From Anaerocolumna jejuensis DSM 15929 (GTDB lineage Bacteria > Bacillota > Clostridia > Lachnospirales > Lachnospiraceae), in contig NZ_FRAC01000007.1 in NCBI RefSeq assembly GCF_900142215.1, forward strand, positions 546,412 through 610,411: a stretch of 64,000 nt of DNA, written 5' to 3'. The position numbers were made by a program, and so were the translations under genes. Numbering within the stretch: position 1 is the stretch's first letter; the number at the start of each line of letters is the position of its first letter. The notes below the pieces were generated by a model. It was not told the DNA's origin and made no database searches. It was given only the letters and a program-made list of their open reading frames with translations. Positions 8,321-15,864 of this stretch are shown here, piece by piece.

Positions 8321-9979
8321 ATGTATAATATTTTAATCGGCGGTGCAGCAGGCCAGGGAATCGATACCACTGTTGCAATACTGGAGAAGCTATTGAAACA
8401 CTCCGGTTATTATATCTATACCACAAGGGATTTTATGTCCCGTGTACGCGGCGGCCATAATTTTTCCCTGCTCCGGTTCGGATCAGAGAAAATAACTTCT
8501 CACAGTGACAAAATAGATGGCATCATTGCTTTAAATGATGAGACCATTCATTTGCATAAACATCAGCTGACGGAGAAGGGCTTTATACTTTGTGACAGCA
8601 GCCTGGCCTATTCGGAACCCGGTGTGATTAAGCTGGATATGGAAAAAAAAGCAAAGGAGCTTGGGAATATAAGAGTGTCCGGCAGCATTGCCATAGGTGC
8701 CGTATTAAGACTTTTTGGCGAACCGTTTACATATGTGGAAGAAGTTATGGCTAAGGTTATAAGAAAGGAATTGCTGGAGATTAATTTAAAGGCTATACAG
8801 CTGGGATATGAGAGCGTTGAACCGGTATTTGAACATTTGGACGGACCTTTTAAGGATTATATGCTGATTTCCGGCAGCAAGGCTCTGGGACTAGGTGCCA
8901 TAGCCGGAGGGCTTAAGTTCTACGCCGCCTATCCCATGTCACCTTCTACGGCGGTTATGGAGTACCTTGCTAGAGTCAGCACGGAAGCCGGAGTGGTGGT
9001 AGAGCAGGCAGAGGATGAGATTGCCGCTATTAACATGGCTTTAGGCGCTTCCTATGCAGGAGCCAGAGCAATGACCGGAACCAGCGGCGGAGGCTTTTGC
9101 TTAAAGGTAGAAGCCCTTGGTTTCTCCGGTATTGCTGAAATACCTCTGGTAGCTGTGGATGTACAGCGTCCGGGACCTGCCACAGGGCTTCCGACCAGAA
9201 CGGAGCAAAGTGATTTAAAGTTTGTAATTTCAGCGGCTCAGGGCGAATTTCCCCGTATGGTCATTGCCTTAAGAAACCATGAGGATGCCTTTTATCAGAC
9301 AGCAAGGGCACTTAATCTTGCGGAAAAGTACCAGATACCGGTAATACTCTTAAGTGACCAATACCTTGGTGACACAACGGCCTGCGTAAAACCTTATGAT
9401 ACAACAGGCATCACCCTTGTAAAACCTGCCGAAGAGGCAGAGGGGGAATACCTGCGCTATAGGCTTACGGAGGACGGAATCTCTCCCAGACTGATACCGG
9501 GGAAGACAGAACACCTGGTTACGGCAGACAGTGATGAGCATGACGAGAGAGGCTTTATAACGGAATCCGCCGAGGTCCGGAATGCCATGATGGATAAGAG
9601 AATGAAAAAGCTTAATAAGCTCATAGAGGAATTACAGGAGCCGGAATTTATCGGAGAAGAGAACTGCAAAGTCCTGTTATTAGGCTGGGGTTCCACCTAC
9701 GGTCCTGTTGCCGAGGCAGTTTCAACATTAAACAAGCAGGGAAAGGGCAGCTTTGGCGCCCTTGTCTTTGGAGATATTTATCCTCTTCCCAAGAAGAGCC
9801 TGGAAAAGTATGGGCAGGGCAGGGTATTGATTAATGTGGAGCAGAATGCAACCGGACAGCTGGCCTCCTTAATCAGGGAACAGACAGGCATAACCTGCAG
9901 CAGAAGTATTTTAAAATATGACGGCAGGCAGATTTCCGGAGAAGAAATCGTAAAACAGGTTTTGGAAGGAGGTTTTTAA
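8321..9979 (+). CDS. korA: 2-oxoacid:ferredoxin oxidoreductase, fused gamma-alpha subunit (KorA-like)
   Basis: This 552-residue subunit fuses a gamma domain (about 1-180, starting MYNILIGGAAGQGIDTT with RDFMSRVRGGHN) to an alpha domain (about 185-552, with AAYPMSPSTAVMEYLA and TGTSGGGFCLKVEALG). With the beta subunit encoded immediately downstream it forms a CoA-dependent, ferredoxin-reducing 2-oxoacid oxidoreductase. The gamma-alpha plus separate beta arrangement is typical of 2-oxoglutarate and branched-chain 2-oxoacid enzymes, so KorA is likely but VorB/IorA-like substrates cannot be excluded. It carries no ferredoxin-type cysteine cluster. AGGAGG precedes the ATG. A Fur box overlaps the promoter, which is unusual for this enzyme class. 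Confidence 0.9.
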   Translation: MYNILIGGAAGQGIDTTVAILEKLLKHSGYYIYTTRDFMSRVRGGHNFSLLRFGSEKITSHSDKIDGIIALNDETIHLHKHQLTEKGFILCDSSLAYSEPGVIKLDMEKKAKELGNIRVSGSIAIGAVLRLFGEPFTYVEEVMAKVIRKELLEINLKAIQLGYESVEPVFEHLDGPFKDYMLISGSKALGLGAIAGGLKFYAAYPMSPSTAVMEYLARVSTEAGVVVEQAEDEIAAINMALGASYAGARAMTGTSGGGFCLKVEALGFSGIAEIPLVAVDVQRPGPATGLPTRTEQSDLKFVISAAQGEFPRMVIALRNHEDAFYQTARALNLAEKYQIPVILLSDQYLGDTTACVKPYDTTGITLVKPAEEAEGEYLRYRLTEDGISPRLIPGKTEHLVTADSDEHDERGFITESAEVRNAMMDKRMKKLNKLIEELQEPEFIGEENCKVLLLGWGSTYGPVAEAVSTLNKQGKGSFGALVFGDIYPLPKKSLEKYGQGRVLINVEQNATGQLASLIREQTGITCSRSILKYDGRQISGEEIVKQVLEGGF

Positions 9980-9983
9980 CTGT

Positions 9984-10826
9984 ATGGGTAAATTTGAGAC
10001 ATATGAGACGGCATGGTGCCCCGGCTGTGGTAACTTTGCCATATTGAACAGTTTAAAAACAGCCCTGGAAGAGCTTGATAAGGATCCCAAGGAGGTATTG
10101 ATGGTAGCCGGTATCGGCCAGGCAGCCAAAACACCCCAGTATATCAGTGCAAACAGCTTCTGCGGCCTTCACGGAAGGGCTCTTCCCGCTGCGGTAGCAG
10201 CCAAGATTGCAAATGAAAAGCTTACGGTAATCGTAGATTCCGGTGATGGTGATTCCTACGGTGAAGGAGGAAACCACTTTATCCATAATATCAGAAGAAA
10301 TGTGAATATTACGCACTTTGTCCATGATAATCAGATATATGGCTTAACAAAAGGGCAGGCCTCGCCTACCAGTAAGGAGGGGCATGTTACCCCGGTACAG
10401 ACCTACGGTAATATCAATGTGCCTTTAAATCCCGTGCTGATGGCAATTGCAGCCGGAGCAGGTTTTGTTGCCAGAGGCTTCAGCGGTGATGCCAGGCAAT
10501 TGGTAGCCCTGATGAAGGAGGCTATTTCTTATCCCGGTTATGCCTTCGTGGATATTATGCAGCCCTGTATCAGCTTTAACAAGATAAATACTTTTTCTTA
10601 TTATAAAAATGCTGTCAGACCTCTTGGTGAAGAGTATGACCCTACGGATAAGAAAGGGGCCATGCTGATGGCAATGGAAGAGGAATGGATTCCTACGGGA
10701 ATACTTTACCGCGAGGATAAGCCGGATTTCCATAGAAAGCATAAACTTTTAAAAGAAGGTAAGACTCTAATAGAACAGGAGCAAAGCCAGGATGCCCTTG
10801 AAGGCCTGATTCAGAGATTTATTTGA
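9984..10826 (+). CDS. korB: 2-oxoacid:ferredoxin oxidoreductase beta subunit (KorB-like)
   Basis: The 280-residue beta subunit binds thiamine diphosphate and one [4Fe-4S] cluster. The TPP motif is seen as VDSGDGDSYGEGGNHFIHNIRRN followed by NQIYGLTKGQASPTS. Candidate cluster cysteines are in CPGCGNFAIL near the N-terminus and in the CISFNKINTFSYYK segment. It begins four bases after the korA stop with AAGGAGG upstream, so the two are translated together. No delta ferredoxin-like subunit follows, meaning that a free ferredoxin would accept the electrons. Confidence 0.92.
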   Translation: MGKFETYETAWCPGCGNFAILNSLKTALEELDKDPKEVLMVAGIGQAAKTPQYISANSFCGLHGRALPAAVAAKIANEKLTVIVDSGDGDSYGEGGNHFIHNIRRNVNITHFVHDNQIYGLTKGQASPTSKEGHVTPVQTYGNINVPLNPVLMAIAAGAGFVARGFSGDARQLVALMKEAISYPGYAFVDIMQPCISFNKINTFSYYKNAVRPLGEEYDPTDKKGAMLMAMEEEWIPTGILYREDKPDFHRKHKLLKEGKTLIEQEQSQDALEGLIQRFI

Positions 10827-10851
10827 GAACAGTATAAAGACAGTAAGGAAA

Positions 10852-10875
10852 GGAAGTGCCATTTATGGCACTTCC
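10852..10875 (+). other. Intergenic hairpin between korB and rubrerythrin
   Basis: GGAAGTGCC pairs perfectly with GGCACTTCC around a 6-base loop. It is followed by CCCTGAAAAATAAA rather than a T-run, so it may be a weak terminator, an attenuator or an mRNA-stability element. Confidence 0.5.
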
Positions 10876-10912
10876 CCCTGAAAAATAAATTATATTATAC
10901 AGGAGGTTTAAG

Positions 10913-11467
10913 ATGGCAGTTAAAAATGCAATGACCAGTGACTTTTTACATTCTGCTTACGGCGGAGAAAGCATGGCCCATATGAGGTATCTGACCTGGG
11001 GAGCCATGGCTGAGAAAGAAGGCTTTCCTAACATAGCAAAATTATTTGAGGCAATTGCTTATGCGGAAAGAGTACATGCCAATAACCATTTTAAGGAAAT
11101 TGGAGGCGATACGGCGGATGCTACAGTAGTGGCAGGCGCGGTATTTGGCACCGGAAAAACCGTGGAAAATCTGCAGGGAGCCATTAATGGTGAGCTTCAT
11201 GAGGTGGAACAAATGTATCCTGTATACCTGAATGCTGCTGAATTTCAGGAAGAAAAGGGAGCCCAGCGTTCCTTCCACTTTGCACTGGAAGCTGAGAAAA
11301 TTCATGCAGAGTTATTCAAGCAGGCACAGGATGCTGCAAAGGGCAAGCAGGATATTAAGCTGGAAGCAGTTTATGTCTGTCCTATATGCGGACATACTAT
11401 TTTAAACGATGCCCCGGATAATTGCCCTGTATGCGGTGCGAAAAAAGAAATGTATAAGAAATTCTGA
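10913..11467 (+). CDS. rbr: Rubrerythrin
   Basis: Rubrerythrin is a non-heme diiron peroxidase that removes hydrogen peroxide in anaerobes. The 184-residue protein has the four-helix ferritin-like domain with GESMAHMRYLTWGAMAEKEG and a second EAEKIHAELF motif giving the diiron ligands. A C-terminal rubredoxin domain has cysteines at about 156, 159, 171 and 174 (CPICG, CPVCG). AGGAGG precedes the ATG. It lies 86 bp after the Fur-linked korAB genes, separated by a hairpin, and could be read through from them. I saw no convincing PerR box in the short gap. Confidence 0.96.
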   Translation: MAVKNAMTSDFLHSAYGGESMAHMRYLTWGAMAEKEGFPNIAKLFEAIAYAERVHANNHFKEIGGDTADATVVAGAVFGTGKTVENLQGAINGELHEVEQMYPVYLNAAEFQEEKGAQRSFHFALEAEKIHAELFKQAQDAAKGKQDIKLEAVYVCPICGHTILNDAPDNCPVCGAKKEMYKKF

Positions 11468-11479
11468 TAAAGGTGCTAA

Positions 11480-11552
11480 TAAAGAGGCTCCATAACTTTC
11501 CGTTGCTCGTCTGTTTAGAGGACATTACAGGAAAGGAATGGAGCTTTTTGAA
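11480..11552. terminator. Long bidirectional terminator between rbr and the protease
   Basis: AAAGAGGCTCCATAACTTTCC pairs with GGAAAGGAATGGAGCTTTTT, with two small bulges and a loop of about 30 bases. It lies between two convergent genes, and T- or A-runs on both sides suit termination in both directions. Confidence 0.7.
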
Positions 11553-11555
11553 ATT

Positions 11556-12719
11556 TTACTGTAACAGCCTTGGGATATTTAGAAGTCCCCAGCCTTGTTT
11601 GGACCAGGGAAAGCCAAGATCTATGGCGCAGTCCCTCAGCCTAAGTTTGGCCTCCTTGTTGGAAAGAGAAGGATATGCGGAAAGCAAAAGAGCTATGGCA
11701 CCGGTCACAATGGGGGTAGCCATGGAGGTGCCGCTCTTAACAGCATACATAAGATTGGTATAATCATTTCTGGGATTATTTAAAACATTATAACGGTATC
11801 TTTGATAATTTTTCATGGTACCGCAGGATACGATATTAGATCCGGGTGCAACAATATCCGGCTTTTTTACGCAGGAAGCCGTAGGACCCCTGCCGGAATA
11901 ATCCATCGTCTTGTTTCCGAAAAGCTCTACGGTAATCCGGTCATCAGAGGAGCCGACGGTTATTACCTTTCTGCTGATACCGGGAGTAGAGATGGACATG
12001 GGACTCGGCCCGTTATTACCGGCGGCTACCACCACTACGATGCCTGCATCCCATACGGCATTGACCCCCTTTACCAGGAGAGAATTCTCGTCTGCATTGT
12101 CCTTGGTAGTAGTACCTACAGATATATTAACAACCCGGATGTTGTATTTGGATTTATTATCAATAATCCACTGCAGGCCGGCTAAAACATCCGAGATATT
12201 TCCGTCCCCTTTCTGGTCCAATACCTTAATTCCAATAAGGTCACATTTAGGGGCTACTCCGGTATATCTGCCCCCGGAGAGAAAACCGTTTCCGCCGATA
12301 ATACCGGATACATGGCTTCCATGGCCGTTATCATCATAGGGCTCAATTCTTCCGTGTATCAAATCGTGAAAGGATTTAATACGGTTTTTACCTTCCGTAA
12401 AATCCTTATGCATGCAGATACCCGTATCTACGACAGCAACCCCGATATTTTCCCCCATGATATTTCGGTCATGGGCCCATTTTAAATCTATGATATCCGC
12501 AACACGGTTCATCTGTGCAGTAATATGGGTATCCAATTCGTAACTCCACAATTGATTCTCTGACTGGAGGTCTTTTAACTTATCCGGTTCCACTTCTATA
12601 ACATAAGAATCAATCATAGGCAATTTATATTTCAGCTTACCCATAGAAGCAACTTCATTGTAGTTATTTTCGTAATCACTGCAGCGGACAATAATCTGTA
12701 CCTTTTCTTTTTGGTTCAT
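11556..12719 (-). CDS. S8 subtilisin-like serine protease, probably intracellular
   Basis: This 387-residue peptidase has the subtilase triad Asp98 (VAVVDTG), His133 (NGHGSHVSG) and Ser332 (SGTSMATP), plus the oxyanion-hole segment VVAAGNNGPSP. Residues 1-75 form a short prodomain-like region. No signal peptide is present, so it probably acts in the cytoplasm, or in the spore or mother cell, like the intracellular subtilisins and related clostridial proteases. Length fits that group. The ribosome binding site is weak (AAAGAATGG), suggesting low expression. It is convergent with rubrerythrin and divergent from hsp20, so it is transcribed alone. The substrate is unknown. Confidence 0.92.
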   Translation of the reverse strand: MNQKEKVQIIVRCSDYENNYNEVASMGKLKYKLPMIDSYVIEVEPDKLKDLQSENQLWSYELDTHITAQMNRVADIIDLKWAHDRNIMGENIGVAVVDTGICMHKDFTEGKNRIKSFHDLIHGRIEPYDDNGHGSHVSGIIGGNGFLSGGRYTGVAPKCDLIGIKVLDQKGDGNISDVLAGLQWIIDNKSKYNIRVVNISVGTTTKDNADENSLLVKGVNAVWDAGIVVVVAAGNNGPSPMSISTPGISRKVITVGSSDDRITVELFGNKTMDYSGRGPTASCVKKPDIVAPGSNIVSCGTMKNYQRYRYNVLNNPRNDYTNLMYAVKSGTSMATPIVTGAIALLLSAYPSLSNKEAKLRLRDCAIDLGFPWSKQGWGLLNIPRLLQ

Positions 12720-12880
12720 ATGGCAGCCATTCTTTCTTTACGGTCTTATTAATCTTATGAAGCTTCTTCTTGTCTTTATGCGAAATATCATTTAAAATCA
12801 TTGCAATTTCTGATAAATAGTTTAGAATTCTGTGATTTGGGAAGGGAGACTATTGAGGCAGGTTTAGATACGAGACAAAA

Positions 12881-13144
12881 GGGCAGTTTATCACAAGGGG
12901 ACGGCAGTTTGCACAAAATAGAAAGCTTCCTGCTTCCTTCCAATGTATAAGAAGTCCTAATTCTCTGAAGCTTTTGTGCTGGACATATCATCAAACAGAT
13001 AACTCGTGGGCTCAGACAATCTGTTTGATGATATAGCACAAAAGCTTCAGAGAAAAGGACTTCTAATACATTTCCATAGGCGCAGGAAGCTTTCTATTTT
13101 GTGCAAACTGCCTGTTGTTATAGAAATGGGGGGATTTGTTGGGG
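12881..13144. repeat. Dispersed long-hairpin element, copy A
   Basis: The segment folds back on itself. A perfect 31-bp outer stem (12903-12933 with 13082-13112) is followed by an internal loop and a second long inner stem, GAAGTCC…CAAACAGAT with its complement, closed by AACTCGTGGGCTCAGAC. Copies at 38174-38439 (nearly identical) and 54821-55048 (inverted, diverged) show that it is a repeat family. It has no transposase and no credible ORF. Copy A lies between a divergent gene pair; the rest of the 12720-13362 gap holds only promoter-like AT-rich DNA. Confidence 0.9.
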
Positions 13145-13258
13145 AGATCATGTCATAAATCTGGTGTGAAAGGGCTTTTCTTCCATAGAAATACCAATGC
13201 TTTATGGAAAGAAGACTATACTTTATTATAAATTTACAGAATGTTTATTTTTTATTTA

Positions 13259-13288
13259 TTGATTTGATGTTATATATGATGTATAACA
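13259..13288 (+). promoter_or_regulatory. hsp20 promoter with spacer palindrome
   Basis: TTGATT (13259-13264) and TATAAC (13282-13287) are 17 bp apart. The inverted repeat TGTTATA-TATGATG-TATAACA (13268-13288) fills the spacer and the -10, a classic operator position. It is not a CIRCE element, so HrcA control is not indicated. Confidence 0.5.
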
Positions 13289-13362
13289 TTTAGCGTAAAT
13301 AGAACATATAGATACCAGGACCGGCATAAGGAAAGGTCCTCACATTTAAAGGAGTGATTTTT

Positions 13363-13779
13363 ATGTTAAGACCTATGTTAAAGGAACAAAGAAGACCTGC
13401 GGTTTTATTCAGTAATCTGTTTGATGATTTCTTTGATGACTTTTTTAGCCGCTTTGAAGGCGGAAGCACAGATGTGCTGGATAAGGGGGACCATTACCTT
13501 TTACAGGCGGAGCTTCCGGGCTTTAAGAAGAAAGATATCTCTCTGAAGCTTGAAAATGACATGATTATTATTAAGGCCAGCCATCAGGATGAGACAAAAG
13601 AGGAAAAGGATAATTATATCAGAAGAGAGAGAAATTTAAGTTCCTCTCAGAGAGTTTTTTCTGTAGCTGGAGTTGATAAGGACAGAATAATGGCTTCGTA
13701 TAATAATGGTATTCTTGCCGTTACACTTCCCAAAGAAGATGCTTTGACAGATGGCAATAAATCAATTGAAATTCAGTAA
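13363..13779 (+). CDS. Hsp20/alpha-crystallin small heat-shock protein
   Basis: This ATP-independent holdase of about 138 residues binds unfolding proteins. The alpha-crystallin domain runs from about 40 to 130, with LLQAELPGFKKKDISLKLEND at its start and the NGILAVTLPK signature near the end. The N-terminal SNLFDDFFDDFFSRF segment is typical of clostridial Hsp18-like proteins. GGAGTG lies upstream of the ATG at 13363; the in-frame GTG at 13354 is inside the ribosome binding site and is rejected. Transcription appears monocistronic, with a palindrome-bearing promoter and a strong terminator. Confidence 0.93.
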   Translation: MLRPMLKEQRRPAVLFSNLFDDFFDDFFSRFEGGSTDVLDKGDHYLLQAELPGFKKKDISLKLENDMIIIKASHQDETKEEKDNYIRRERNLSSSQRVFSVAGVDKDRIMASYNNGILAVTLPKEDALTDGNKSIEIQ

Positions 13780-13817
13780 TGTAAATTCTAAGTTTCCATT
13801 GCATATAAAGTAATTCC

Positions 13818-13859
13818 AAGGCTGCACTGACCGGATGAAACGGTCAGTGCAGCCTTTTT
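13818..13859 (+). terminator. Rho-independent terminator after hsp20
   Basis: AAGGCTGCACTGACCG pairs perfectly with CGGTCAGTGCAGCCTT around GATGAAA and runs into TTTTT. Confidence 0.9.
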
Positions 13860-13951
13860 ACATGAACTTTACAATAGTGCAATAAAGATTTTACAGGAAA
13901 TTGCTAAATTATTTCTGGATAATAAAAAGGGGTCAAGACGGAGGCTGTGTG

Positions 13952-15721
13952 ATGAATATTACAAAAGAGAAGAAACAGGGAAGGGCCGAAAAGCAGAAGA
14001 ACAACAGAAAACGTATACACATTAAGGATAAAATAAACCGAATCTATGATATGCCCATAGGAAAGAGGCTTAATGTAACTTTTGGCTATATAGGAGTAGT
14101 AGTTCTTTTAATGGTAGCAGTATCTCTTATAAACATCATTTCTTTAAGAAACATGACGAATAAATTCCACTCTCAGATTTATACAACAGAAGAAAAGGTA
14201 TTAAAAGCTCAGGTTTCCATGAAAACCATAGAGAATAATATTTACCGCAGCTATATGACAAAGAATAAGGAGTTGTGCAGTAAATATATTGAAGGCTCCG
14301 AAACAGAATATGGCTTGCTGGATTCATACATAAAGGAACTGGCTTCCATACCTGTTTTACAAAACAAAAAGAATCAGGAAACTATAAAAAGCCTGCAATT
14401 GGAGCTGGAAAAAGCAGACCGTTACAGGCAGCAGATATTAAAAAGCGCAAAGGAATTTGACCAGGAGAAAATATACAGTACCTATAAAAATGATTATGTC
14501 CCCATACATAGTCATATGCTGGAGGAACTGGAAGGTCTGGAAAGCTTTACGGCTTCTTATGGACAGCATTATATGGACGTTACGAATATAAAAGTTGCAG
14601 TAAGCATAGGGTTATTCTTACTGCTTTTTGCTGTGGGTACTGTCAGCGGTATCCACATTTTGAAAAGGACAATTAAGAGCATAATCAATCCGGTTGAGAG
14701 CATTATGGCAGTTATGAAAGAGATGGCGGACGGTAATTTAGGCGTTGAACTGCATATTTCCTCTCAGGATGAAATGGGAATTCTGTGCCGGGGAATCATG
14801 CTGACTATAGAAAAATTAAATAATTATATTAATAATATTACCTATGTAGTAAAGCAGCTGGAGGAAAAAAATCTTACGGTTGAAGTGGACCTGGATTATG
14901 AAGGGGATTTTAAACCCATAAAGACATCTCTGGAAAATACAATTTTGTCTCTGAAACAGGTCATAGAAGCAATATCAGTGACTGCAAAAGATATAACAAC
15001 AGGTTCTGCCCAGATTGCTTTAACAGCTAAAACAGTGGCGGATGGAAGCGTAGAGCAGAATAACAGGATAAACGGCCTGATGGGAGAGCTTGAAACGATT
15101 GTTGGCATGATAAATACAAATGCCTTGCAGACCAGGCAGGTCAGTGAACTTACGGAGGCATCGGTAAGAGCAGCCAGGGAAGGTGACGGCGGCATGAAAA
15201 AGGTGCTTGAAGCCATGGAGGTCATTAAGCAGCAGGCAGAAGAGATATCACAAATTATTGCCGTAATTGAACAAATAGCCGAGCAGACAAATCTATTGGC
15301 TTTAAATGCGGCTATTGAAGCTTCCAGAGCGGGAGAAAACGGAAAGGGCTTTGGTGTTGTGGCAACGGAAATCGGGAAATTAGCTGCCAGGTGTACTCAG
15401 GCAGTACAATCCACCTCCGGTTTAATCAGTAACACAGTAAATGCTATTCAGTCAGGGGCCAGGCAGGCAGACAATACGGCAGGAAATTTTATCAGAATTG
15501 TAAAGGCTGCAGAAGAGACCAACAATGTGATGGAAAAACTGGCTCAGAATACAAGCGAAATACAAAAAGAGCTAAAAAATACCCATGTGTTTTTAATGGA
15601 CATAACACCTATTATTGAAAAAAATGCCGCAGCTGCGCAGGAGAGTGCTGCTATGAGCGAAGAATTTATTATTCAGGCAGACAAGCTGGAAAGGTATTTA
15701 CTGGAGTATTCCATGAATTAA
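13952..15721 (+). CDS. Methyl-accepting chemotaxis protein with four-helix-bundle sensor
   Basis: This transmembrane chemoreceptor has about 589 residues. A basic cytoplasmic N-terminus leads into TM1 (about 45-65), an extracellular region of about 150 residues consistent with a four-helix-bundle ligand domain, TM2 (about 215-235), a HAMP domain, and the cytoplasmic signalling domain. The hairpin tip is EQIAEQTNLLALNAAIEASRAGENGKGFGVVATEIGKLA, which contacts CheA and CheW. The start at 13952 has GGAGG seven bases upstream; an in-frame upstream start at 13901 is rejected. It stands alone, with no che genes nearby. The ligand is unknown. Confidence 0.92.
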   Translation: MNITKEKKQGRAEKQKNNRKRIHIKDKINRIYDMPIGKRLNVTFGYIGVVVLLMVAVSLINIISLRNMTNKFHSQIYTTEEKVLKAQVSMKTIENNIYRSYMTKNKELCSKYIEGSETEYGLLDSYIKELASIPVLQNKKNQETIKSLQLELEKADRYRQQILKSAKEFDQEKIYSTYKNDYVPIHSHMLEELEGLESFTASYGQHYMDVTNIKVAVSIGLFLLLFAVGTVSGIHILKRTIKSIINPVESIMAVMKEMADGNLGVELHISSQDEMGILCRGIMLTIEKLNNYINNITYVVKQLEEKNLTVEVDLDYEGDFKPIKTSLENTILSLKQVIEAISVTAKDITTGSAQIALTAKTVADGSVEQNNRINGLMGELETIVGMINTNALQTRQVSELTEASVRAAREGDGGMKKVLEAMEVIKQQAEEISQIIAVIEQIAEQTNLLALNAAIEASRAGENGKGFGVVATEIGKLAARCTQAVQSTSGLISNTVNAIQSGARQADNTAGNFIRIVKAAEETNNVMEKLAQNTSEIQKELKNTHVFLMDITPIIEKNAAAAQESAAMSEEFIIQADKLERYLLEYSMN

Positions 15722-15864
15722 ATCTCTTTATATTTTTTTAAAAAGCAAAATAACAGACACAAAACAGCGTATCTATCATATTTATATGATAGGAAGCAAG
15801 AATGGCTTCCCTTATATTATCGTGCAGGATATCTTATCCTGAATTCATGAAAGGAGCTTTTTGC

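Noticed and set aside
12788..13039. Minus-strand ORF of 83 codons within hairpin copy A
   Set aside because: The frame is not kept in copies B and C, whereas the stem is; the element looks structural, not coding.
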